Assembly: GCA_033725935.1 (NCBI GenBank)
Contig: MU867094.1
Coordinates: forward strand, 124,001-188,000
Direction: 5' to 3'
Length of the DNA stretch: 64,000 bases
Source of the DNA: Cladorrhinum sp. PSN259
Lineage: Eukaryota; Ascomycota; Sordariomycetes; Sordariales; Podosporaceae
Every line of letters begins with the position of its first letter. Position 1 is the stretch's first letter. Below the pieces are notes generated by a model that saw only the letters and a list, made by a program, of their open reading frames with translations, did no database searches and had not been told where the DNA came from. Shown here piece by piece: positions 10,286 to 20,409 of this stretch. The translations under genes and the position numbers were made by a program.

Positions 10286-12631
10286 TTAAATCACCTTCTC
10301 AGCAACGGCATAAACCGTCAACTGCGTAGCGGCCCCGGGTGAGAGGGGAAAGATACTGGCGTCTACCACTCTCAAGTTTTTTGTGCCGTATACTTTGAGT
10401 TGGTCGTCTACTACGCCGCCTAGGTTGCGACGCATCTTGGCTGCCGTACCTACTGGGTGCCAACCTTGGGGACTCAGCTGTTTTTGGGGTAAAGTAGTTT
10501 TAGCTAAACAGTGCCAGAAGGGAGGACGGGATTGTGTGTGTGTTATGTGTGGAAACCTAAAAAAGGGATGGAGGGGGGCGGAAGCTGGGGGGCATACTCG
10601 GTCTCGTATGTAGTTTCCTAACTGGGAACGGGAAGTGAGGTTTGCTCCCGGGAGGATTTCGATCGGTTGGTAGGGGGTAAAAGGTTGGGAGTTGTAGAAG
10701 CGGCGGAAGAAGAGGGTGTATTCTATCAAGAGATCTGTAAAACGAAAGAGGTAGGTTCAGTAAGTTTGATAACGTCACGAGAGAATATGACGAGAGGCAC
10801 TAAAAAAAAGCCTTTCTTCGTCCATAGTCAAGAGAAAAAAGAATGAGACTCACCGAGGTCAAGCGGGTTTGACAGGGCGCGATAGTCTACTATTGGTTCC
10901 GAGGAGGAAGGCGAGGAGAGGTTAAGGAGGACGGTACCGCGAGAGAGGATGTGGAATCCTATCGGGTTGACGGAGGGCGTGGTTGGAATTACAAAGTTGA
11001 GCATTGAGAGGAGCGAATTTTGGTTTTTGAGTTCTCTGTTTTGTGTAGAGAGGTTAGGGGACAAACACGCTCAAAGGTGAAGAAGAGGGGGTAAAATGAA
11101 ATACCTACGTAGCGATGAGGTGCTGTTGGGCTTTGTAGCCTGATAGTATGTGCGGGTGAGTATTAGGTGGAAGATGGGAGGCAGGATACTGAGAAGAGTA
11201 GGATCCAGATAGGGATTTGGCGGCAGAAAGCCCTGATATTGTGGCCAGGTTGAGTAGGGCAACGGGAGCGCCGATTAGGCCGGGGAATGAGGAGTTGGTG
11301 GAGGAGTTGGGGGGTGGGATGGTGTAGTTGAAGGTTATGGGGGCGCTGATGGGGTCTGGGGAAAAGGGGTGTCAGTCGACGGTCAGGTTGGCTGCCATGG
11401 GGAATTCCCGGGCGATAAACTTACGGTCCTGAAAGTTGGAGCCGACTCCAGGGAGATCAACCTTGACAGGGATTTTGGCGGCTTTAAGGAGCGAAGATGG
11501 GCCGATGCCGCTGAGCTGGAGAATTTGGGGAGTGTGAATGGTTCCAGCTGAAAGAATTACTTCTTTTGAAGCTTTGATGGTGTGTCGCTTGTTATCTGTG
11601 GTGGTGAATTGTACCCCGACTACTATGTTGTTCTTATCAAACAGAACCTTGTTAACTTTCGCATCTGTGAGAAGGTCATAGTTGGGTCGATTGAGGCCAT
11701 CCCAGTGTGCTGTGCGAGCATAAGACCGCTCTTGGGTCTTTGGGTCATTGGAGACTGGATACCAGAACACTCCTGGGTAGCCAGCATGTCCGTCTCGCAC
11801 AAATTTCAGACCGGGAACTGTCTTGAGGGCGTTGTATGTGGTTTATGTTCAGGAGGTCAGTGCGAGACCCCTTTTTCTTTTGCTCCTGGGGGTCAACAAG
11901 ACTTACTAAGTCTGGCGTCATAGGGACCGGGAAAATAAGTATAAAGCCGTGTGTTTCTATCTTGTCCCCATGCGGCCTCGATGTCATATGTGATATTGAA
12001 ATCTGCTGCCATCAGGGGGTCTGGAGGGACAAAATGGATAGCCTGAATGTAGTGTTAGTTTGCTAGAAATCTTTCAACTCCCTTGAGAGGGCTCTGCAAA
12101 TACCTTCTTAAAGTAAGGCAACAGTCCATCCCAAGTCCAGGTCGATGCCTTATTACCCAGCTCAGCCCAAATATCATAGTCTCGCTTTGATCCTCTCATG
12201 ACCGCCATGCCGTTGATAGCTGAGCTGCCGCCAACTCCAAAGCCGATGCTGAGCGAGGTAACTCGGTTGTTAAGCCTAGCTTGTGGTACTGATGATACAT
12301 TGTAGCTAGGAGTGAAGTACTTGGTTTTGGAGGCATTTACTAGTTACAAGCACAGTCTCAACATCAAAGCATTCGTGCATGTTGGATCACCAGCAGACTT
12401 ACTAAAGCCCCCATACTCAATCACCAGAATATCAAATTTGCTCACTTCAGAGAGACGGTCGCCAAGGACAAGTCCCGCCGTTCCCCCTCCAACTATGATA
12501 AAGTCATATGCCTTTCGCAGATTCGAGGCGTCTTGAACATGTCTCGCATTCACGGCCGAAGCTGGGATAGCCACAGCGAGGGGTAAGACAATGATTGCAA
12601 TGAGTGTTATCAAGAGACGAAAAGTGGCCAT
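10286..12631 (-). CDS. Secreted GMC-family FAD oxidoreductase, second catalytic residue replaced
   Basis: Eight minus-strand exons: 12403-12631, 12104-12339, 11907-12042, 11425-11817, 11109-11355, 10854-11035, 10598-10734 and 10286-10477. They total 1752 nt and 583 residues, with every junction GT-AG and in phase. Residues 1-25 look like a signal peptide (hydrophobic LLITLIAIIVLPLAVA). The FAD dinucleotide-binding motif is VGGGTAG at 47-53. Family blocks follow: GVGGSSAINGMA, the second GMC signature (SAGTIHTPQILQLSGIG), NFQDH, and WHPVGTAAKM with the likely catalytic base H527. GMC enzymes oxidise alcohols, sugars or choline. In the usual active site a second His or Asn lies about 43 residues after the first; here that place is A570 (SPGAATQLTVYAVAEK). 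The protein ends soon after, at VI. The substrate cannot be inferred. Catalysis could be weakened, or the alignment could be shifted locally. Confidence 0.85.
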
Positions 12632-15051
12632 CTTGAAGCAAGTTGAGGTGTCGCTTCAAACTATCGGCTACCAAAGTGGAAGATATTGTCTCTTTTTCTA
12701 GACAAAGTTACTCTTTCATGTCCTCGTTCAAGGATTTTTGTGTTACTCAAACACATATGCCGGCCGTTGAAAGCAGCATCTGCTGAAAGCCACCTCCGAA
12801 CTGTGGCCAAGACTATTGAATGCAGTCAGACCAATGCTCTCACGCACACTCAAACCGGCCAATTAAGCCCTCAGCCCGACAGACTGTGAACTGCCGTCAT
12901 CTTTAGGGTAGCTATGAAGGACTATTTTGGAACCACAGCTCCAAGGGTGGGATGGGAGGGTTTTGAGTCCTTTGTGCAAGCTCGACAATGTGACATGACT
13001 GAACAGTTAGTATCAGTGACAGTGATTAAGTGTGGGATATCATGAGCCATTGGTAATGAGATTTATGTGCCATAATCGCCAAGATTGTGCAACGCCTTTC
13101 ATGGATTGCACAAACCTCAATCACGATGCCCAACCCCCGCAGTTCCCCACGCTAGGTGCTGATTGGAGGTTTTAAGTTGTGATGCATTCTACATAGGCGA
13201 TCCGGATGGGTTGGCCGGATGGCATCAGAAACATTGTCCCGGCTCGGTGCCGATTTAGCGTTGCCGAAGGTCAGGTTGACCCCGGTTCTCCGGATACCTT
13301 TCGCCGTTCAGTGGCTGTAAATTGGGCGTGAACTGCTCATTGCTCATTGCGCCACCAAGCTGTATCCGGAGGCGTGGGATCCCGTGCCCACTGCAATGCG
13401 TGATCTCTTTTTTGCTCAAGCCCAGGTGAAATGCTGAAATGAAAAAAACAGAGGATGGAAGGGAGAGAGGTGAGCGCTGAGAGCAGAGGCTGGGTTATCA
13501 GATCCGGCAATGATCTAATCTCAACAATCTCTTTGAAAGTTGCTGGGGGACGAAGGCGCATGACCGGGGCAAGTCAAAGACAAAAATGCGGGGCCGATTG
13601 ATAATGAGTGATTGATTAGATATGCTACAGTCAGATCCCAGCGTCATTTTCCATCCACACAGTGTTTACCCTAACTGTGTGACCTGGGATCATTCGGCGG
13701 GACCGACCTCGGAGACTCCTCCCACCTCACAAGGGGTCCGGAGAAACCCCAACAAAAGGACAACACGGAATGCACTCATCGTTGTCCCCAGCACTCAAAC
13801 TACCCCGTCAAATCCACTCTGGCAATGCCGGTTGTCTGTACCAAGCACTTTTGGGGGCTGCTTGGCACTGGTTATCTGGTTACATTAGGCTCAAGGGAGT
13901 GGCGACATGATGGATTGAGCCTTCTGGAACCCTGGAACTGCAGCATGATCTAGATCCTAGAGCTGCTAGTAATAAAGCAATCAATTCCTCGTTGGACAAG
14001 CAAACTCCTCGGAAGACTATGGAAGACTGCTCAGCTTCAAAAAAGGGGTGAGCTGTTTGATGACACCACATGAGATTGTTCTGGCCTGACAAGGCAGCCC
14101 TACCGATCCTCCGGGTCCGGCTGATCTGATCTGACAGGAGCCGCCGGGAGAGGACGGATTCTGATGGCCTCGATGTTATCCGCCGGAGAAAATGTTCACA
14201 TCCTCACAGCCCTCGTGAAGCACGTGTCGAGCAGAATTGGAGGATCAGGACCCGCAGAGCTGGACCCGAGGATATCACCTCAGGGTTTTGGGCAAGGCAT
14301 TGAGGGAGCACTCCAAGTTTGCCTGTATGTGTGTCTAATCTCTGAACTCTATAAAAAGACGGCGTTTGTGATATTGAAATCAAGACCAACCATTGGCACC
14401 AATTGACCAACCATAATCCTCAATCGGCCCATCCCATTCCGTTATTTGCGGATTTCTAGTTCATCCTTTTGAAAAAGCCATCTGGCCGGAGAAACGCGGT
14501 ACATGATCTGGGCTGGGCCCACAGCGGCGGGCTTCATCCAACCAAGAAAAGCTCAAAAAAATACCGCGCACTGTGTTGCCCCCGATGACCCCCAAGCCGC
14601 CTGGGCACACATCCATACCTCCAAGATGAGCGCGCGGTGTGCTGCACAATGACAAGCAATTAGTTAAAGATCTCCAGCCCTTCCCTTTCATCTCTTCCAT
14701 GGCCTCCCTCCTTTCTTGTTTCTGAATCATAATTATTCTTGCTGACAAAATCGATCTGGTGACCACCCGTCACAGCATCAATCAGCCACACACGAATTAC
14801 ACGAAATAAATCATTCCCAGTCACACCACGCAAATACCTTAAACTGGCCCACAATCCGCTTTTGAGAATCCTGTCTCGACTTCAAGTTTGCCGTGCAAAA
14901 TTCGGTCATGCCCCTGGCCATCTAATAACTACCGGAATCCTCACCTCGCCGCCGAGGTTATTAAGCCGTCGTTCACCTCCCTTTCTCGCTTTGTCTTCAC
15001 CTACACTCTAATCACGCCCATTGCACTCTGCAATCCACAACCAAAAGAACA
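12632..15051. other. Long divergent intergenic region, no gene seen
   Basis: This 2.4 kb lies between the GMC oxidoreductase (-) and the reductase (+). It must contain both promoters. Short ORFs occur on both strands without recognisable domains. A small group of CCGGA motifs lies at 13202-13367. A pyrimidine-rich leader precedes the reductase start. Confidence 0.55.
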
Positions 15052-16884
15052 ATGGCTACGCAGATCGACCTGTTGCTGGCCGATCGCTCGGCGGCCAGCA
15101 TTCCTAAGGAACCTCGGTCAGCACCATCTGCCACGCCGTCGCTTACATACTCGGATTCCTCCGATGAGTCGGCGGACGTCGAAGAGCCTCCCCAACAACC
15201 AGAGACACGCCGCCGACGTGCATCCACACGACTGATCGCCCAAAGCCCTGCTGATGTGCAGCGAATCACCGGCGAGACAACCACACAACTGATCAAGAGG
15301 TGCTGCGGAGGTGGCTGCTGTCTTGGACTCAGCCCAAAGAAGGAAGGTGTCGATTATGTGGAAGTTGAGTTGCCTGACAATGATGCCTACCGATCCCTGA
15401 AGCTCAAAATCGACAAAATACCCAGCACCCTTAATGGTGTTTGCAAAGTTCCTGAACAAACTGCTTTTTTGCAACCACTCCGCAGGCCATCGAATGTACC
15501 AACGCCCACTGAGTCCGTTGCCTCGTCGCCCGTGGCAATCGTTGAAAAGTCATTGCTCAACCTTGACTTGAAAGACTTCGATACACAAATACAGCCGCCC
15601 GCCTTTGTGCAGCCACACCCCCCGCATCATGTCTTTGCTGCGCGCATCCACAACACCCGCGAACTTACCAGATTGGGCGCTGAGAAGAGAACATTCCACT
15701 TTGACCTCGACGTCACGAACTATCCCGAGGGCGAAGACGTCGATTTCAAGGTAGGCGGCGCAATCGGTGTTTCGGCGCCTAACGATGGTCCGGTCGTTGA
15801 AGAGGTCCTCGACCTTCTGCTGGTTCCGCGGTACCTGCGCGACAAGCCGGTCCTCCTCCGCACGACAAAAGGCCGATGGCCCACAGTCTGGGGTGATGAC
15901 CAAGCCCGCGAGCTTGTTACCACCCGCCGCGACCTTCTAACCTGGTGCTCCGATGTTCAGTCCTACCCACCCACAAAGCAACTCCTACGAGTCCTCGCCG
16001 AACACGCAGCGGACGAAAACGAGCGCAAGATTCTCCAATACATCTGCTCGGCCGAGGGCCAGGGTGTCTTCTGCGACTTCAGAACTGGCCCACATATCTC
16101 ACTAGTGCAGCTTCTGCATGCATTCCCCAGTGCCAAGCCGCCATTGGATCTCCTCCTCTCCGTTCTGCAGCCCCTGATGCCCCGCTTCTACTCGCTGTCC
16201 AACGACCCCCACGAGTCGTTCCTGAACCGCGATGGAAAGCAGCACCGGTTGATCGAGATTGCCGTCACTGTTCATGAGGCAGATGACTGGCGCACGGGAC
16301 ACCGGACGGGTGTCGGGTCTGGCTTCTTTCAGCGGCAGGCGCTCAAGTTTCTTGAGGCCCAGGCAAATGGGGAGAAGGATCCGGAGTTTTACATTCCGAT
16401 GTTCAAGGGCCTCATGGCCAACCCACTCGCGAAGCAGTTTGTATCGGACGGCCCAATGTTGCTTATCGGTGCCGGTGTCGGCATTGCTCCGTTCCGTGGG
16501 TTCGTCCAGCGCCGGCTCAAGACTGCCAACTGCGCAAACAAGGTCTGGGTGCTTCAGGGTATCCGAGACTCGCTGGTTGATGAGTTATACAGCGGCGAGT
16601 GGGGTGTCCACGAGGAAGAGGTGAAGAAGGTCGTTCAGAGCCGGCGTGGCACCGGCCGATATGTCCAGGAGGAGGTCAAGGAGCAGGCCGAGCTCGTCTG
16701 GTACATCATCAATGCCGTTGATGGACGCGTGTTTGTCTGCGGCAGCACCAAGGGCATGGGTGAGGGTGTCGAGAAGGCGCTGGTGGAGGTTGCCATGGAG
16801 AAGGGCAACCTTGAGCACGACGAGGCGCAAAAGTTCTGGGATCTGAAGAAAGAGGCGGGGCAGTATATAGCAGAGACCTGGTAA
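15052..16884 (+). CDS. CPR-like FAD/NADPH reductase without FMN domain, with CC-GGG-CC motif
   Basis: A single exon of 610 residues; the ATG at 15052 sits in a good context (AACAATGG). The N-terminal 80 residues are disordered (Ser, acidic, RRRR). A cysteine motif follows at 84-90 (CC-GGG-CC, flanked by KR and LG). From about 200 on the protein matches the FAD_binding_1 and NADPH-binding half of diflavin reductases (cytochrome P450 reductase, sulfite reductase): RFYSLSN at 378-384 for FAD, a glycine-rich GAGVGIAPFRGF at 473-484 for the pyrophosphate, VFVCGSTKGMGEGVEKAL near the C-terminus, and a terminal Trp as in P450 reductase, where it stacks on the flavin. No flavodoxin (FMN) domain is present. 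It should transfer electrons from NADPH through FAD to an unknown acceptor, perhaps a separate flavodoxin-like, iron-sulfur or heme protein. The cysteine motif may bind a metal or be lipidated; this is inference. Confidence 0.8.
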   Translation: MATQIDLLLADRSAASIPKEPRSAPSATPSLTYSDSSDESADVEEPPQQPETRRRRASTRLIAQSPADVQRITGETTTQLIKRCCGGGCCLGLSPKKEGVDYVEVELPDNDAYRSLKLKIDKIPSTLNGVCKVPEQTAFLQPLRRPSNVPTPTESVASSPVAIVEKSLLNLDLKDFDTQIQPPAFVQPHPPHHVFAARIHNTRELTRLGAEKRTFHFDLDVTNYPEGEDVDFKVGGAIGVSAPNDGPVVEEVLDLLLVPRYLRDKPVLLRTTKGRWPTVWGDDQARELVTTRRDLLTWCSDVQSYPPTKQLLRVLAEHAADENERKILQYICSAEGQGVFCDFRTGPHISLVQLLHAFPSAKPPLDLLLSVLQPLMPRFYSLSNDPHESFLNRDGKQHRLIEIAVTVHEADDWRTGHRTGVGSGFFQRQALKFLEAQANGEKDPEFYIPMFKGLMANPLAKQFVSDGPMLLIGAGVGIAPFRGFVQRRLKTANCANKVWVLQGIRDSLVDELYSGEWGVHEEEVKKVVQSRRGTGRYVQEEVKEQAELVWYIINAVDGRVFVCGSTKGMGEGVEKALVEVAMEKGNLEHDEAQKFWDLKKEAGQYIAETW

Positions 16885-17786
16885 TTGGATCGCTTCTTGC
16901 TTCCATTTTAACTCCTTTTCACCGTTTCTGACCGGGGGTCGATTTCTTTTTCTTTTCGGAGCAAACGGCGGATTAAAAAAAAAAGGAAGACACAAGCACA
17001 TGCAAATGGCGTTTCTGCCTTTCTTTTTACACCTCTTTATACTGTCGCGCATGCATTAAACTGGCGTTTTTCTTTTTATCTGGGAGGGCGGAGAGGACTT
17101 TTGGACGAGAAACATTTGGGTGCTTCGGGGAACAAACATTTTAGAGAAGACAAGATAAACAAACTATTATTGGTACTATATGGTATATTCTAATTCATCA
17201 ATATTACAAGCGTTTTCGTTATCCTTATTTTCTTATTCTTGTACCTTCCGTTTCGACTTGTTTTAACTTTGCGTCTCTTTCTAAGGATTTTACATGGTAA
17301 CGCATTGTCTATTAGATGATTTCGAAAGCCACCAGTCTTTGCTTTGATGCCATCCTCAACACGCTGCCAGTGTCTCCTGAGTTTACTGGAGCGACTTTCC
17401 CGGATGCTCGGCCGGCAAGTGCCCGCCACCACGGCCAACCTGACGTTGGGAAGTAAGTTCCTCTCTGGTGGATGTGGGGCTGTTACACTAGTGTAAGAGC
17501 AGCATGTGTTTCCAGGTTGGTACACCAGTGTGGGGGTCTTTAGCTTGATTATTCAGCTATGCATAATCAGACATGACCTCAAGGACGTCTCTCTTGGAAA
17601 TCAAGCCTTTGATTAGAGGCACACGACATATTGATTTATTTACACGCTGAAAGTTGAATCATTGAGAGCCAGAGATATTAACAGTGGGATGTGCCGCTGT
17701 CTCGGTTTCTTGGCCCGCGGGAAGGTCCGAAGTGTTGGGTTTGGGAGGGAAGTACGTTGGTGGTACTGCTTGGTAAGCTTCAGATA

Positions 17787-17802
17787 TACATACATACATA
17801 CA
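17787..17802. repeat. CATA tetranucleotide repeat
   Basis: About four tandem ATAC/CATA units in noncoding sequence. Confidence 0.8.
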
Positions 17803-18124
17803 GAGAACTTAAGGACGCCGAAATGAGATTAAGGTGGTGATTGTGATTGCGGCGAGCTTTGAATTACCTCGTATTGTCAGATGTAGACGTGGCGGTGAGT
17901 ATGATAGGAGTGAGTGTGCAGTGTTCTGTGGTCTGAGAAGTCTTAACCTCGGAGTGTCGTGTATGGAACAAGCTGTGCTATCTTTTCATGTAGACGATTG
18001 TGTATTTGCAGCACAAAGATTAATAATATGGCACTAGCCTTTGATGATGAAATTTGGAGATCTTCTCGTCTCATCTGGTCTCACAGTCACTGCTGAGTCG
18101 TTGCGTGCTGAAATGCCATCTCTC

Positions 18125-18151
18125 TTTTTTTTTTTTTTTTTTTTTTTTTTT
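18125..18151. repeat. Poly-T tract (27 T)
   Basis: The longest homopolymer of the window, in intergenic DNA. Its exact length may be affected by sequencing slippage. Confidence 0.9.
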
Positions 18152-19059
18152 GGCGGGGTTGATTGAAGTGAGGTGATCACCCCTGCCGCCCTGTCCCCAC
18201 TAAAATGGCAGGGGTTCATCATTCGTCATTGACCCCTTGGCCTCTGTCAGCGATTTGAAATGCCCGAACAGATTGCCCCACACTCAACCCACCTACAGTA
18301 AGCTTCGAGGCGTCAACCGCAAAGCGTGGTAACGAACGAAGGAAAAAGAAGCAAGGGACGGTTCCCAATTCGGGCACTTGGTGAGATACCATTGGTTGAT
18401 TTCTCATCAAGATTTTGCTTGTGAAACGGCTTTTTGCCTTCTTTACATTTTTCTTTGTTGGCACATTCGGGCATAGAACGATGCTTACAATATCAATCTC
18501 AGCCAAGTTGCTAGCGCCTCTTCCTGATCCGGACCGCGCGCGGTTCCCTCGCGATGTTGGATTTGTAAATCTAAGTCAATGTTTAGGTAGGACGAAAGTG
18601 CGAGGGATCCCGAGACAGCCTGGAACCCTGAAGTGGAGTGCGACAAGACCGTCCGTCTGAATTCGTCCGGCAAGCAACCTGCGAGGCGTAGAGGGCGGAG
18701 GGAAAAGAAGAGGGGTGTGGATGCCGATGGAATCGACAGAAACGTGTGCAACTCAGCGCGCGCGGCCGGGACAAGACCACATCGATGTATCCATACCGTC
18801 CGTCGGCATCCATCCATATCTCGAATTCTGCCGGGCAAAGCACCTGGACCCCTACAATTTTAAGAGATAGATAACAATGGCAGGTGGATATAAAGACTTG
18901 ACGATTTTCCTGTTTTTTTGTTTCCTTCCCCTTCTTCCCATCCTCATCACCAAAACAACAATCTCCACTCTTCTCACACAACACTACCTCTTCTCCACAG
19001 TAGGCGCATTCTTTAGCCTACCGGAACTCATACCAGGGTAGGTCTATTTATTGCCCCTT

Positions 19060-19908
19060 ATGCAAAGAATCGCAAAGCCCTTCCGCGTATTCCAACCTCT
19101 CCTGCGGTCTATTAAACGCTCCTCTTCGTCCGCCTCCAACAGATTCTCTACTCCTGCCGCTTCATCAACTGCACCAGCCGTCACCACAACCCCCGCCACC
19201 ACTAGAACAATGGCCTCTACTACTACCCCCGGCGGCGCTGACGCCTTCCTCGCTGCCATCAAGGCCCGCCGCACCTTCTACGCCCTGAACAAGGACCTCG
19301 GCACCATCACCAAGGAGCGCATCCAGGAGATCGTCAAGGAGGCGCTCCTCCACATCCCCTCCTCTTTCAACTCCCAGTCCAACCGCGTCGTCGTCCTCTT
19401 CGGCGCCGAGCACGACAAGTTCTGGGACTTCACCCTCGAAATCCTGAAGGGCATCGTCCCCGAGGAGCAGTTCGGCGCTACCGCTACCCGCATTGGTGGC
19501 TTCAAGGCCGGCGCTGGTTCCATCCTCTTCTTTGAGGACTGGACCGTCGTCGAGGGCATGGAGAAGAAGTTTGCTATCTACGCTGACAGGTATGCCTTTA
19601 TTACGCACCCTATAACAATAAACAAATCAGCTAACCAATGCCTCAAAAAAAACAGATTCGGTCCCTGGGCTGGCCACTCAGACGCCATGCTCCAGCTCGC
19701 CCTCTGGACCGCGCTGGAAGCCGAAGGTCTCGGCGCCAACCTCCAGCACTACAACCCCCTCGTCGACGCCAAGGTCCAGGAGGAGTGGAAGGTCCCCGCC
19801 AGCTGGAAGCTCCAGGCCCAGCTCGTCTTTGGCGGCAAGGTCGTCGCCGACGCCGGCGAGAAGGCCTTTGGTCCCATCGAGGAGAAGCTCAAGGTCTTCG
19901 GTGCTTAA
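19060..19908 (+). CDS. Nitroreductase family protein with mitochondrial-type presequence
   Basis: Two exons, 19060-19589 and 19656-19908, give 260 residues. The core resembles the Frm2/Hbn1 group of fungal nitroreductase-fold proteins: IKARRTFYALNKD near the start, PSSFNSQSNRVVVLFG, then YADRFGPWAGHSDAMLQLALWTALEAEGLGANLQHYNP across the splice site. These are FMN-dependent NAD(P)H enzymes that reduce nitro compounds or quinones, linked in yeast to lipid signalling and oxidative stress. The first ATG (19060) gives a basic, Ser-rich N-terminus without acids (MQRIAKPFRVFQPLLRSIKR), typical of a mitochondrial presequence. A second ATG at codon 51 (19210) has a stronger context (AACAATGGCC) and would give a 210-residue cytosolic form of usual family length. 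The intron is 66 nt, a multiple of three, and free of in-frame stops. Confidence 0.85.
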   Translation: MQRIAKPFRVFQPLLRSIKRSSSSASNRFSTPAASSTAPAVTTTPATTRTMASTTTPGGADAFLAAIKARRTFYALNKDLGTITKERIQEIVKEALLHIPSSFNSQSNRVVVLFGAEHDKFWDFTLEILKGIVPEEQFGATATRIGGFKAGAGSILFFEDWTVVEGMEKKFAIYADRYAFITHPITINKSANQCLKKNRFGPWAGHSDAMLQLALWTALEAEGLGANLQHYNPLVDAKVQEEWKVPASWKLQAQLVFGGKVVADAGEKAFGPIEEKLKVFGA

Positions 19909-20409
19909 GTGCAAAGAAAAATCAAATACCGGCATAACTCTTTTTGAGCGCGCATTGAATGAATATGGGATGCATTTGGCAGGCATGGCGTTGGAAATCA
20001 TCTTCTATACACATTACATAAACACGGAATACCCCTCCTGAAAGCACACCCCCATTGTGTAAATACGCGAATGACTTTTTACTAGAAATGAAACAAAACA
20101 TAAATAGAATTATAAAGATGATACTTTTTTTTCTTTCCAAAAACCGAATGAATTTTCTTTAAACCCAACCATCACCCCCTCTTGTGTCTTTCTCACGCTC
20201 GCCAATTTTCCCCCCTCTATCCCTATATACATAAAGCAACCTACAAGTTGATTGCAGTTGTGTGCTATCTCTCTCTATACATTAGTTGAAAACTTCATAT
20301 GCTTAGCTTTTGCTGGTAAATATGACACAAGCCAATTGAAAAAAGTGTAGCCATATATACCGCCTCATATCCCCATTTCTTCGCCAAGAGAAAAGATCAA
20401 GGCTTGGAT
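19909..20409. other. Convergent 3' flanking region
   Basis: About 500 bases between the converging nitroreductase and PS decarboxylase genes. AT-rich with poly-T and TATATA patches, fitting two 3' UTRs. No gene seen. Confidence 0.6.

Larger units (their letters stand above)
16885..19059. other. Intergenic region with simple repeats, no gene seen
   Basis: This 2.2 kb lies between two + strand genes. The first 300 bases look like 3' UTR (T- and A-rich). A CATA microsatellite (17787-17802) and a 27-T tract (18125-18151) occur. Small minus-strand ORFs at 17190-17525 and 18485-18984 lack recognisable domains. The last 150 bases are pyrimidine-rich, as in a fungal promoter and leader. Confidence 0.55.

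Noticed and set aside
14758..14772. Sequence resembling the conserved GGTGACCAC segment of dispersed fungal 5S rRNA genes
   Set aside because: Only this short stretch matches; the rest of the 5S sequence and the terminator are missing.
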